Assembly: GCA_013146195.2 (NCBI GenBank)
Contig: CM028381.1
Span: 60,890,744 to 60,954,743, forward strand
Length of the DNA stretch: 64,000 nt
Direction of reading: 5' to 3'
From: Codonopsis lanceolata
Taxonomy: Eukaryota; Streptophyta; Magnoliopsida; Asterales; Campanulaceae
Made by a program: the position numbers and the translations under genes. The notes beneath the pieces were generated by a model. It had not been told where the DNA came from. It saw only the letters and a list, made by a program, of their open reading frames with translations, and did no database searches. The first letter of the stretch is position 1; each line of letters begins with the position of its first letter. Shown piece by piece: positions 22,495-33,487 of the stretch.

Positions 22495-22779
22495 TTTTTT
22501 TGAGTTATTTCTCTTCATTAAATCATGTACTACTTGATGCGTAAAGTTGGATTTAAGCAAACTTTTTTTAGATTATTAAGGGTAGTTACGAGTACTTTGA
22601 TGTTGACTTATTGAACAACATATTTTGCTAGATGAGGTTATATGACATAATTCTTTAATATGAAATATTATGAGTCGCTTGATTTGAAATATTTTGTATG
22701 TTTTTATTATATACATGTGGTACAAATTTATGAAAATGATTGATATCGAGCTAGGTAGGGAAAAATCAATTATGTTAAA

Positions 22780-23412
22780 GTGATGGTGAATGCTATCACA
22801 TTTTATAGGGTATTAGATTGCAAAAGCCATCGCTTAATAGGAGCTAATGCGATGGCAATAACAATTACGTATAAGGCGATTATAAAACCAATCGCGCATA
22901 TGGAGATATAACGATGATCAATGCAATCGTGTAACCTCAGATAAAACGATGGTTAAAGAAATCGTGTATTCCTAAATAATGTGATGGCCAAAACAATCAC
23001 TTATGGCTAACTATAGAGATGATTAAAACAATCACATATTTTAAGATAACGTGATGGAAATACCAATCGCCTAACGTCCTCTAAAGTGATTAAATAAGCC
23101 ATCATCTATTGTGAAGATGATTGCTTTTGCAATCACTTATTTAGTACTAAGGTGATGGTTTAAAAATCGTCTTTTCATAGATTATGCGATGACTTTGTAT
23201 TTTTATGAATTAAAAAAATAAATATTATTTTTCATGTTAGGTGATTGTTTATGTCATCACCTAAAATCTATGAGATAATGTAACAACTTTTACCATCACT
23301 TAAAGTTTCAACGACAAGGCTTTATGCGATGAAACTGGTGATTGTTTTGACCATCGCATATAGTCTAAGGCGATGGTTTTTTAGTATTGGCAATTGCTTT
23401 CGGTCATCACGT
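22780..23412. repeat. CACTA subterminal repeats (GYGATGG...AATCRC dyads)
   Basis: About a dozen short units pair a GCGAT, ACGAT or GTGAT box with a following ATCGC, ATCGT or ATCAC box 8-20 bases on. Examples are CCATCGC...GCGATGG at about 22823-22856 and GTGATGGCCAAAACAATCAC at 22980. Subterminal repeats in direct and inverted orientation are the known binding region for CACTA TNPA-type proteins. Confidence 0.75.
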
Positions 23413-23420
23413 AAAAACAA

Positions 23421-23433
23421 TTTTCTTGTAGTG
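23421..23433 (+). mobile_element. 3' terminus of CACTA transposon
   Basis: TTTTCTTGTAGTG is the reverse complement of CACTACAAGAAAA, the classic plant CACTA terminal inverted repeat. It follows the subterminal repeats as expected. The matching left terminus was not found in the window, so the element is truncated or starts in lost sequence. Confidence 0.85.
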
Positions 23434-25320
23434 AAACGACTATAGCACAACAAACCAGAATACACAAATAAAAATAAAATAAACTGTTTTGAAATGATTT
23501 GGTCAATGAAGGTTACAATGAGGAGTTCATTGAAGACTTCATTAAGATATCTATGCAGCGGAAATAAAAAATAAAAAGCAAAACTGTTGAAGAACGAAAA
23601 CTGAACACAAGAGATTAACCTTTGATCAATAAGTAAATCACTTATTGATCGTGCCTCATGGAAAAAAAATATTTCACTAGTAAAATATATGTTTAAGCTC
23701 ATTACAACTCGAAAGACTAACAAAGTGGAATTTAAGAAAAGCTCTCTAGATAGCAGATATAGCATTTAAGAATCACAACACGCAACCTAACAAACTGATG
23801 TAAACTATGTATTTAAAACATGGAAGCGTTGGGTGAAAACAACAAGAACTGTGTTGGACTGAGATGAATGAAGTCTCCGATGAAAGCACATCTGACAGTT
23901 CATTCACCATTTAGCAGCAACCTTCTTAATCTCTCTTTCTCTCTGAAAATTCTGTGTAAGTGAACGTCTTAGCCTCTAGGGCTATGTCCTCTCTTATTTA
24001 TACTTGCACCCGTGACTTAGAAACCTTGTAGAATAAGAAAACCACTTACCATAAAAGATTAGTAGGTTAATGCAATAAAGAAGGACACGATCTTATCAAA
24101 TATAGACTTACCAAATAAGAAGGATTCCTTAACAAATAAGGACTCCTTACCAAATAGAAGTAGGTCAACTGTGTCTTAATGTACAAGACAACTGGCTCAC
24201 ACAACTTGTGTTATCAAGAACACACAATCCTAATAGATTAATAATTCATATAAACCCTAAAAACCATTTAAAAATTAATCTCCAAAATAACGTTTCTATA
24301 AAATCTGTAACAATAATAATTAATCAAAGTAAATACCAAGAAAGGTAAAAACAAATAATTAATTAAAATAAAACATTTAAATAACTCAATAACTCAATTA
24401 ATTAATACCTAACAGAACAAAAGTCATTAGCGAAACTACATACAATCCTTAAATGCCTCGAACCAACCTCAAACATCCTTGGGTGTTTCCTCACTCAAAA
24501 TGAGTCTGGAACGCGCCCGAATGACGCTTGAATTGACTCTAACGAAGGTCGAAATGAAGCACAAGAAACCAACGATCAAAGAAGGGGATCAAACAAGTAT
24601 GCACATATGTTTTAAAGCATGTTAAAGGCCTAATGAATGGAATCGAAAACATGCCCAAAGTTAAACCACAACTAAGGACTTCGAAATTCCAAAAGACGAA
24701 ATGTTTATGAAACTCGAAATTGTGAATCATTATGAAGATAAAGGTTACAAGCCGATGTATACAACTTGTTGAGTGGTTCATCTACAAACATTACAAACCA
24801 AGAATGCTACCCCAAAAGAATTACAACCTACTGCTCACACCTGCCTCCCTATCTGGCTGTGATCTAAGGAAAACAAATAATAAACGGTGAGTCAAAACTC
24901 AGTAGGTTACTTTCAACTATACTTATGCATGAATGCATCATAAGAGTGTCATGATCTTAATACATGTTATTTCATAGTTATGGCAGGTAACAAGATATCA
25001 TATTGTTCATATAGGGCCTAGGTAAATACAAGTAGTATATAAGGGTCAAGAATCATTTCCGACCTACCGCTTCCATCCAACACCACTTTGATTGTTGATC
25101 CTCATAGCTTCTAGATTTGGTTGAGTCATCCATTTAATTCTATTGTACAGTGGCTAAAAGGTCTATGTACTGGATTGCATGGCAACTGTCTTAGAATCAA
25201 GGTTTGTAATAGAATATGTTTAGGGTTAGTCTCTCTAGGGCGCGAACCAGCTGTCTTCAACAACAGATCTTGAAATCTTCCTTCACCAGTAGTCATCCAA
25301 GTCTACTCTAGTGTAACATG
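23434..25320. other. Unassigned AT-rich sequence
   Basis: No coding homology seen. It includes a leader-like stretch (23900-24010, on the minus strand with a TATAAATA-like sequence at about 23996) and sequence around 24880 (GGTGAGTCAAAACTCAGTAGG) that has a repeat-like look. I cannot place it in a family. Confidence 0.3.
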
Positions 25321-26341
25321 AAGATTGTTCAAACACGTGGAGTTCAGGTCATATATTATTAATCTAGATATTCCAATATCTAGTTAATAATGTTCAAATT
25401 TTATCTTCATCAGATTTTCCTCCAAAAGGAAAACAAGGATGCATTGATTGGCTCACTACAAATAGCTATACAACTGTCTCTCTGATATGAAGTTCAAACA
25501 AGTCTGAAGCCATTACCTTATTCAGCTATGCAACCTGACCGTCCCTCTGTTTGTTCTGTCTGTTTCTGAAACATTGCATCTCTGATACTTGTCCGTTGGA
25601 CAAAACCTTTATAGCGCTTAATGCATTTAATTCATATTATCGTGGAGACATCTTCCTCATCTGAATCCAACGGTTCTCAAGATCTCCCTTAGTATATATT
25701 CCAACATTGAAGACTTGAAGAAAACACTATTGAACATTCAATACGCAGGCCATTAATCTCCAACCTTCAAGCATTCAAGAGATCTACAAAGACAAGAACT
25801 AACACTCTACCAAACTTACTGAAGCTGCGACCCTTGTCTTCAGAATTCATTACAACTTCTTTAGTTTGCATTTACTGTTCTATTACTTAGCACTTGAGAG
25901 AATACATCTTCATTAATTATTCGTCTCATCAATATACACTCGGTTAAAAATCTTTTGTACACGATCCATTAGTGATCTAAGGGTAATCACTTTAGTGGAT
26001 AAATAAGTGCACCTTTCAAAATCCAAGGCTAACCACTTTGGTAGTGGACGTAGTACTGTATAGTACGAATCACTTCTAATTCCTGTGTACTGTCTTAATT
26101 TTATTTTCTTTCTGATTTGTCCATTGCACTCAACATTACTCTAAGAAGACTATTGCTATACTTCATTATAGCCAGCAACCCTTCTAACTACTTCTTTTTC
26201 TCTCATTATTCCGCTGCCCTAACTTAATTAATAAGGTGGTTGTTTTTAAAGAGAAGAAATGCTTGTGATAAATTTTAAATTGTCACTAGGCTATTCAACC
26301 CCGCCCCCCCTTCTAGCCTAGTTTGAGCCCTTTTGGAACCA
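25320..26341 (+). repeat. 5' LTR of Sirevirus-like copia (outer edge approximate)
   Basis: The inner end is well placed: CTAGGCTATTCAACCCC, a C-run and TCTAGCCTA are followed by ...GGAACCA and then the Met-tRNA PBS. A C-rich block flanked by inverted CTAGGC-like boxes just before the LTR end is typical of Sirevirus LTRs. The outer edge near 25320 is a guess based on a TG start and the usual LTR size of about 1 kb. Confidence 0.6.
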
Positions 26342-26346
26342 ATAAA

Positions 26347-26358
26347 TGGTATCAGAGC
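26347..26358 (+). other. Primer binding site of the Sirevirus-like element
   Basis: TGGTATCAGAGC, complementary to initiator tRNA-Met, five bases after the LTR end. It sets the orientation (+). Confidence 0.9.
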
Positions 26359-26410
26359 TAAATTCTTGGAAAATTAGTTTTCCAAGATTAACCTCTTGAG
26401 AATAGATCGT

Positions 26411-28928
26411 ATGGCTCACTATATGCTGCCTACTTCGAATACTAGCCACGTCCCAATATTGGACGAAGGTCATTTTGATGTATGGAAGGACAAGATCATG
26501 AGATACATGAATTCTATTGATAATCATTTAAGGTGATGTGTTCAAACATGTCCTCATGTCCCAATGAAACCAAACCTACTTTTTGTAGTATGAGGTGGAC
26601 CTATAGAAGTGCCCAAGTCCATAGACGAATGGACCGATGAAGAAAGGAAACTAGTAGAACTCGACAGCAAAGCCATTCACATCATATCCAGCTTTGTTAA
26701 CACAAACACCTACCAGCAAATCATGAGATGCAAAACTGCTAAGGAAATGTGGGAAGCACTTGTGGAATACCTGGAAGGAGATCTACCCACAAGAGACAAC
26801 ATGAAGTATAACTGCATCCAATAGTTCGATTCTTTCAGTAAAGATTCCAAGGAGACACTACGACAAGCCTATGATAGATTCTGTGAGGTAGTTAATAGTT
26901 GCTATTCCTTAGGAAAAGAATATAGTGTTAAAGAAGTCAATATGAGATTTCTAGCCTCCTTAGGTAGTCTATGGCATGTGAAAACCACTGCAATGAAATA
27001 GTCCAAAGACTTAAACTCCATACACCTTCGCAGTTTGTATACTAGTTTAACTGTGTATGAGCAGGAAGTTCTTAAAGTTCAAGAGTAGGACAAACATTTT
27101 AAACTTCCTACTTTTTCTGCTATATCTCTAGAACCCCCTTTGCCTGAATCCAAACCATCCACTTCTTCAAATGAAAATGAAATCTTATCTGACGAACAAT
27201 ATGCTATGTTCGTAAAGAAATTTCAACGTTTCTCAAAGAACAAGAAGAAATATACAAACCAGTAGCCTTTCAGAAAGACTGCTGATAGTTGACATAATAA
27301 TGAGCTAGTTTGTTACAATTGTAGAAAGCCTGGTCATTTTTCTTCTAAATGTCCTAACCTAAAATTTGAAGCCTATAAGAAGCAACCCTCTAAACTTTTT
27401 CAAAACAAAGGGGTCTGTTGGCTGAGGACTTAGAAGAAAATCAAATATCCACATGGTTTGAAACAGATTCTGGTGAGGATGATGATGACTCTTCTGAGCA
27501 GGCTCATATTTGCCTTGTTGCTCTAGAGTCAACTCCCACCTATGACTCAGAAAATGAAGTTAAATATTCTCCTAGCCAAGCTAACATAGAATTCAGTGAA
27601 GAGCCCTCTAATGAGGAATTACTTAAGGAGGCTGAAGACATGCTTTAGGAATTCAATGATTTTAGAAAGGTTTATGTCAAGTTAGCTAAAAGTCATGAGA
27701 AACTGGGTATTGAGAAATCTAAGCTGGAATCCGAGCTAAAAGCTCTTAATGGAGTCCAGTAGGAGAGTATCAAGTTAAAAGAAGAGAACAAATTTCTAAA
27801 TGAAAAGGTTGACTGCCTTAGTGATCATGCTAAAGGACTGTCTGCTGAGAAAGATGAGTTTCAAAAGACCATCGACTCATGGAACAATTCCAAGGATGTC
27901 TTTGATCAGATTCTTGGTGATCGGAAGCCTACTGAGGATAAAACGGGGTTAGGCTTGACTAAGAATACCTTTGGCACAACCCCTGAAAGAAAGAAAGAAA
28001 ACTCTTCGATACAAGTTGGTGATATTCCGATAATTCATCAGCAGCCCAAAAACAAGGGTAAACAAGGAATTGGATATACTTTTGTTCCTTATTAATACCC
28101 TAAGATTCAAGTAGTAAAGATTAGTGATGCTTCTAAACCAAAGCACACGCCTACTGGAGAAAAGCCTGCCAATGTTTGTATAGAATCCTAAAGGCGTTCT
28201 ACCAGCACCTCTGCTAAAGCAAAGGCTGATGTTTCTCAGCTTACAAAGACTCTGCTCAAACCAATCAAGTTTATCAAAAGCACAACAAATGGTGTTGCTA
28301 TTCCCAAGCTTGTTGATACTAAGCTTAAAGGCAAACTTCCTGAGGTTTCTAAATCTCCTGCCAGCAGATCTGCTAAGGCAAAGACTGCTAACACTAGATT
28401 TAAGAAAGCTCATGCAAAGCCCTCTAAGCTCACTAACAACAAGTCTGTTGAATCAAAGGTTGTTGCTGAAAAGAAAGATAGTCAAAAGCCTGTCAAAAAC
28501 CAATATGATCAAGATGACACCTGTAATTTCCATCGTTGTCATTTTTGCTAATGTTTAGGCCATTTGGTCCATGAATGTCTGCTGAAATCCATACTAAAGC
28601 CCGTTGGGTTCTCTCTCCCAAATGTTAGGCAAGTATGGATTCCTAAAGGCTGCTAACCACCTAGACCCAAAAGGAAAATAAAGGGGACCGTGATTATATC
28701 ACTTTTTTAATTTTAGGTTTTCTTCATGGTTGCTACAAGCTCAGAAAAGAAACACATGTGGTACCTAGACAGTGGTTGCTCTAGACAAATGATTGGGAAC
28801 TCAAGTCTTCTTTCAAACATTATTGAAGTAGAAGGTCCTCATGTTATTTTCGATGACAATGCAAAGGGAAGCACAGTCGACTATGGATCCATCATTCGAG
28901 GAAACCTATCTATCGGGAAAGTATCTCT
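26411..28928 (+). pseudogene. Sirevirus-like copia gag and start of pol, decayed
   Basis: Gag starts MAHYMLPTSNTSHVP at 26411 and continues through DEWTDEERKLVELDSKA and CKTAKEMWEAL (26609-26824). A zinc knuckle, CYNCRKPGHFSSKC, lies at 27311-27352 (CX2CX4HX4C). An acidic DSGEDDDDSSEQ segment and a long Lys/Glu-rich stretch likely to form a coiled coil follow. A second knuckle at 28537-28578 is broken by one TAA, and the protease site WYLDSGCSR is at 28759. Two separated knuckles and the WYLDSGCSRHMTG-like protease are Sirevirus hallmarks. In-frame stops, many of them TAG, occur throughout. The frame is cut by LINE-A after KVSLVEG and resumes at 33145. Confidence 0.85.
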
Positions 28929-28940
28929 CGTGGAAGGTTT
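28929..28940. repeat. LINE-A target site duplication, left copy
   Basis: CGTGGAAGGTTT, repeated exactly at 33133-33144. It is followed by the poly(T) that represents the LINE poly(A) tail. Confidence 0.9.
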
Positions 28941-29098
28941 TTTTTTTTTTTTTTAAGGAAATATGGGCGGCACCCTGCTAGATTTTATTAATAAAGGAAA
29001 AAATACAAACTTGAGGGGGACAACCAGCCTTGCCCTTATAAATGGGAGGACAGAGGAGCCTTACCTCGAAAAAGAAATACAGATCTGAATCGAATAAA

Positions 29099-30996
29099 TT
29101 AAGAAATTCTAACATAGGGAGTTCTGCTAGCATCTAAACTAATGAGACCCTTTATAGAGCGAGGAATACAAGCAGACATAAAAAACTGGAAGTTGTCTTG
29201 AGAATCACAAGCCAAGTTAGCTAGACTGTCGGCAACTTTGTTGGCTTCACGGAAACAGTGATGAAACGAATGCTGACCAGATTGTTGAAGCCGAAGAATA
29301 TCTCTGAAAATGTAAACATACTTCCAAGAAATATTGAAATTTTCAGAGAGAGTATCAACAATAATTTTTGAGTCCATTTCAATGATGACATTATGATATC
29401 CTTGCACATGAAGCCACATGAGTCCAGAATGAAGAGCTTTCAGCTCAGCCATCATATTAGAACATTCACCATAAAATTCTGAAAAAGCATAAATACATTC
29501 ACCTTGAGAATTTCGAAGAATGCCACCGCCTCCACTTAAGCCCGGATTGCCTCGACTAGCTCCATCAGAGTTAAATTTAAAAGAACCTGAAGGAGGGAGG
29601 TCCCAAAAAACAGCCTGAACTTTAATTTGCTTGAAGAGACCAAAGGAGATTGCTGAACTATCATGGAGATCTGATATGAAATAATTGGAAGCTTGGAGGA
29701 TGGCCTTGAGGTCTGATTTTATATTAAAAAAGGGAATTGATTGAGAGATGCTTGCCATAAAAAATAGCTTGATTTCTGAATTTCCATAAATGCCAAAGAA
29801 TTAGAGAGGGGATAATGATGAAGGGGAGAGACCGACGATAAAACCACCAGGCAATGCAGCGCTGTTGGATGTCACACAGGCTGAAAGGAACATCGAAGAT
29901 ATAGTGAAAGTGACGCCAGATATCTGTAGCCAAACTGCTGGATAAGAAAACATGATCGAAAGTTTCAATGTGACCTGATGCACAACATTGGCACTTTGAG
30001 GCTAGCTGAAATCCTTTGCCACTAAGACCCTCATCAATAGGAAGACGACGAAGGAAAAGTCGCCAAATAAAGATACTTATTCTCTTCGGCAGAGAATTGT
30101 GCCAGATAAAGGTTGCAGACATCATTCTAGGATGAGCAAAAGAAATCTCGGAGATGGCTGAACCAAGGGAAAATTTGCCGGATGGAGACAAAGTCCAGCA
30201 TGCTCGATCATCTTCATCTGCGAGAGAAATAAAATTTGGGCTCGATCTTTGTCTTTAACTGAGGAAGAAAGAGATATATGGCTGCCATCATTTTATTTGG
30301 ACACAGGCGAGAAAATCACGAGCTGTAGAGATATTATAGTCAATAGGTAAGGCCTCATTGAGATCACGAATCCAGTGATCATGCCAAGGGGAACAGTTTC
30401 CTCGACCCAGAATCCAGAAGATACGGGGGTCTGCGATCGAGCGGGCCTTAAGCATTCGGCTCCAAGAATGAGAACCTTTGGATTGAGCAATGCTGGGATG
30501 GTGCCGAGAGCAATATCTAGCCTTCAGATAGGAAGTCCAAAGGTTGGAAACAGTGCGGAATCGCCACCACAACTTCAGCCCATAGGCCTTACATAAATCT
30601 GCCATAGAGAAAATTCCTAGACCACCTTCAGCAACAGGTCTACAGCAAGTAGACCAAGAAATCCAGTGACTCTTTTGTCTCCCTTCCAAGCGCCCCAGAA
30701 AAATTAGAGCACATCCTATCAATCATTTTCACAACATATTTTGGAGGGTCTATTGATGCAATTTGATAACTTGTGATAGAATAAAGAACATGTTTGATAA
30801 GAGTTATTCTGCCAGCCTTGTCAAGAAAAGGACCCAACCAAGAGCTTATACGGTTTTGAAGTTTGAGAAGAAGAGAATCGAAATAAGATTTCTTTTTGCG
30901 ACCATAGTAAAGAGGACAACCCAGATAAGTAATTGGAAGGGAACCCTTCTGGAAATTCAAGACAGATTGGAGAAGAATCTGTGGAGGGAGCAACAT
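29099..30996 (-). pseudogene. LINE-A ORF2 C-terminal part: RT thumb, zf-RVT and RNase H
   Basis: Several broken frames continue ORF2 beyond the RT core. YLGCPLYYGRKKKSYFDSLL lies at 30640-30996. A stretch with HWISWSTCCRPVAEGGLGI lies at 30288-30722. The zf-RVT domain has WHNSLPKRISIFIWRLFLRR and KCQCC (29724-30191). An RNase H domain of 219 codons (29099-29758) has FKFNSDGASRGNPG, MMAELKAL, IIEMDS and FREANKVADSLA, giving the D-E-D-D catalytic set. A C-terminal RNase H is standard for plant L1-clade LINEs. Frame breaks between the pieces mean the ORF2 is not functional, although the RNase H piece alone is open. Confidence 0.85.
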
Positions 30997-32374
30997 AGAA
31001 TGAACTCTTAGCTCGGTTAATCAACTGGCCAGAAGCAGCTTCATAAGACTGAATAAGGTGTTTGAGCTGAGAAAGAGATGCCTTGCTTCCATTACAAAAG
31101 ATAATAATGTCATCAGCAAAGGCAAGGTGGGAAATAATTGGACACCCGCTAACAGTCGAGTAGATATAGGATGAAGATTGGGAATGAAGACGATTAATGC
31201 TACGGCTTAAGACTTCCGCAGCTATGATGAAGAGACTCGGAGAGAGAGGGTCCCCTTGGCGAAGGCCCCGCGATGAAGGAAAGAAACCAGCTGGGTCGCC
31301 ATTAATTAGAACAGAAAACCAGTTGTCTGATATAAGGCGCCAAACCAGGTCGATAAATACCTCATGAAAACCAAACTTGCGAAGGACACTGGTAAGGAAA
31401 ACCCAAGAAACCCTATCAAAGGCTTTGGCCATGTCCAGTTTAATCACAACATTGGACCCCGCAATCTTTTTCCCCAGATGGCACATCATTTCCTGAGCAA
31501 GAAGGATATTATCCTGAATAATTCGACCTTTGGTGAAGGCGCTCTGATTTTCAGAAATAATGTGAGGCAAGATGACAGCTAGCCTTGTCGAAAGAATTTT
31601 AGATATGACCTTGGAACAGAAGTTACACAGGCTTATAGGTCTAATATCCTTAAAAGAGAGAGGAACATCAACCTTAGGAATAGTGGCAATTAACGTGCTC
31701 GACCATGATCGGGGAAGAGAAAACCCCGAAAAAAACTCCAAAATAGCTTGGTGAAAATCATCACCAATAATGTCCCAACAAAATGAGTAAAATAGCCCAG
31801 TGAATCCATCAGGACCTGAAGCACTATCCCCATTAAGACCAGAAACAGCTGACTTAACCTCAGACAAAGAAGGAGGAGCGATAAGAGATTCATTCCAATC
31901 TGGCGTGATCAAAGAGGGGATCATATCCAGATTATAAAGAGAAGAGCCTTCATCTTTAAGCTGGGAACTAAAATAAGTAACAGCAGCCTGTTTAATATCC
32001 TTATCCGTAGAGAGTAGATTGCCATCTTCATCATGGATAGAATGGATGTGGAGGCGACGTTGAGTCAGTTTGACAGAAGCATGGAAAAGCCTCGAGTTTC
32101 CTTGACCTTTTTGCAACCATTTGATTTTAGTTTTCTGACGCCAATATTCTTCCTCCTGTAACAAGAACCGGCATTGAGAAGCCTGGGCGTTCATTAGATT
32201 CTCGCGGTTCAAAGGAGAATTATTGATTTCATAAATCAGTTCCATTTCTGCCACCTCATCTTCTGCAGCTTTAAGATTATCAAATATATTGCCGAAAACA
32301 GATTTATTCCAAACTTTGAGAGCCGCCTTGACATTTCGGAGTTTACTAGAAAAACAAACCATCGGCCTACCCAC
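30821..32374 (-). pseudogene. LINE-A ORF2 reverse transcriptase segment
   Basis: This 517-codon open stretch contains most RT motifs: WLQKGQGNSRLFHAS upstream, SGPDGFTGLFY, TLIATIPKVDVPLSFKDIRP, ISLCN, KLDMAKAFDRVSW, GLRQGDPLSPSLF and the catalytic FADDIIIF. The polymerase copies LINE RNA at the nicked target. The frame is lost on both sides (endonuclease at 32543 onward, thumb at 30996 and below), so it is listed as part of a broken ORF2. Confidence 0.88.
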
Positions 32375-32542
32375 AACAGACTGATTCCAAGCTTGCTGAA
32401 CTGTATCTTTGAAAGAAGCGTGAGAAGTCCAAATATTGAGGAATCTAAAAGGAACTGAGTGGCGAGTGACTTGACGAGCGATAGTTGTGAGTAATGGAGA
32501 GTGATCAGAACAGTTCCTGTTAAGATGTTGAACAGAATTTAA

Positions 32543-33132
32543 CTAAAATGTGTCCAGCCAAGAAGCGTTACACAGCACTCTATCAATTCGCTGATGGATG
32601 GTGGCTGTTCCAGCACGCTTATTCCACCAGGTAAAATTGCTTCCGGAAAAGCCCAGGTCTATTAAGCCCGCAGCAGACAAGCAGGCATGGAAATCCATTG
32701 CACTAGTGCGATCCCATCCAACTCCCCCACTTTTTTCCTCAGGATGAAGAATTATGTTGAAGTCCCCTCCAATTATCCAAGGGGTTTGAGTAAAATTCAA
32801 GCTAGTGTTGATCATATCATCCCAGAGATCTTGTCGGTCACGCGAGTCGCACCTCGCATATACACAAGAAAAAAGAACATTACTAGGCCAAGAAAAATGC
32901 TTAAGATGAAGAGTGACATGTTGAGAAGTCTCTTGAACAAGTCTACAAGTAAAGATGGATTTAATGAAAACCCATATGGAGCTGGCAGAATTAGAGAAAG
33001 AAAATCGAAAATTTAATCGACGAGTAATGAGAGCAATTTTGGAAGGATCTAACATCGGCTCAAAAATGGCAATGACAGATAATTTGTGAAGCTTAACAAG
33101 CTGCTTAAGACGGCTTACCGTTGGTTCGTTAC
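32543..33132 (-). pseudogene. LINE-A ORF2 endonuclease, N-terminally truncated
   Basis: This is an apurinic/apyrimidinic-like endonuclease domain with FEPML, VYARCDSRDRQDLWDDM, WIIGGDFNIIL and RIDRVL. The first conserved motif (usually W-N-x-R-G) is missing because the element is 5' truncated here. The open frame technically continues through the TSD into the copia. The domain would nick target DNA to start reverse transcription. Confidence 0.85.
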
Positions 33133-33144
33133 CGTGGAAGGTTT

Positions 33145-33487
33145 GAAGCACAATCTGCTAAGCATATCTCAGATTTGTGACAAAGCTCTGATATGCCAAT
33201 TTTCTGCAAACAAATGTGACATCAAGGATCCTGAGTCTTGCTCAACGTTGGTGTCTGGACAAAGACATTGAAATGTCTACGTAGTAGACTTAAACGCCTT
33301 TGGGAGAGCTACTAATTTATGTCTCGTAGAAAATTTTGCTCAAGATAAAAGTTGGTTGTGGCATAAGCGTCTCAGCCACTTGAACTTCCAAAATTTATCA
33401 AAGCTCTCCAGAGAAGGCCTAGTGAGAGGACTGCCCAATGTATCAACACATCATGATCATGTCTGCAAAGCATGTAAACTGGGCAAG
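33145..33487 (+). pseudogene. Sirevirus-like copia pol, continuation (GAG-pre-integrase)
   Basis: After the LINE-A TSD the copia frame resumes with LKHNLLSISQICDKALICQF. It continues to the GAG-pre-integrase domain LWHKRLSHLNFQNL and its HHC zinc residues, ending CKACKLGK at 33487, where LARD-2 is inserted. One stop interrupts it at about 33272. Integrase core, RT and RNase H should follow but do not reappear anywhere in the window. Confidence 0.88.

Larger units (their letters stand above)
28941..33132 (-). mobile_element. LINE-A: 5'-truncated L1-clade LINE inside the Sirevirus-like element
   Basis: A 4.2-kb non-LTR retrotransposon on the minus strand: poly(A) tail at the left (T-run 28938-28954 on the plus strand), endonuclease at the right, 12-bp TSD CGTGGAAGGTTT on both sides. 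ORF1 and the endonuclease N-terminus are missing, the usual 5' truncation of target-primed reverse transcription. Removing the insert and one TSD copy restores the copia phrase VEG-LKHNLLSISQ, which confirms both edges. Confidence 0.93.
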
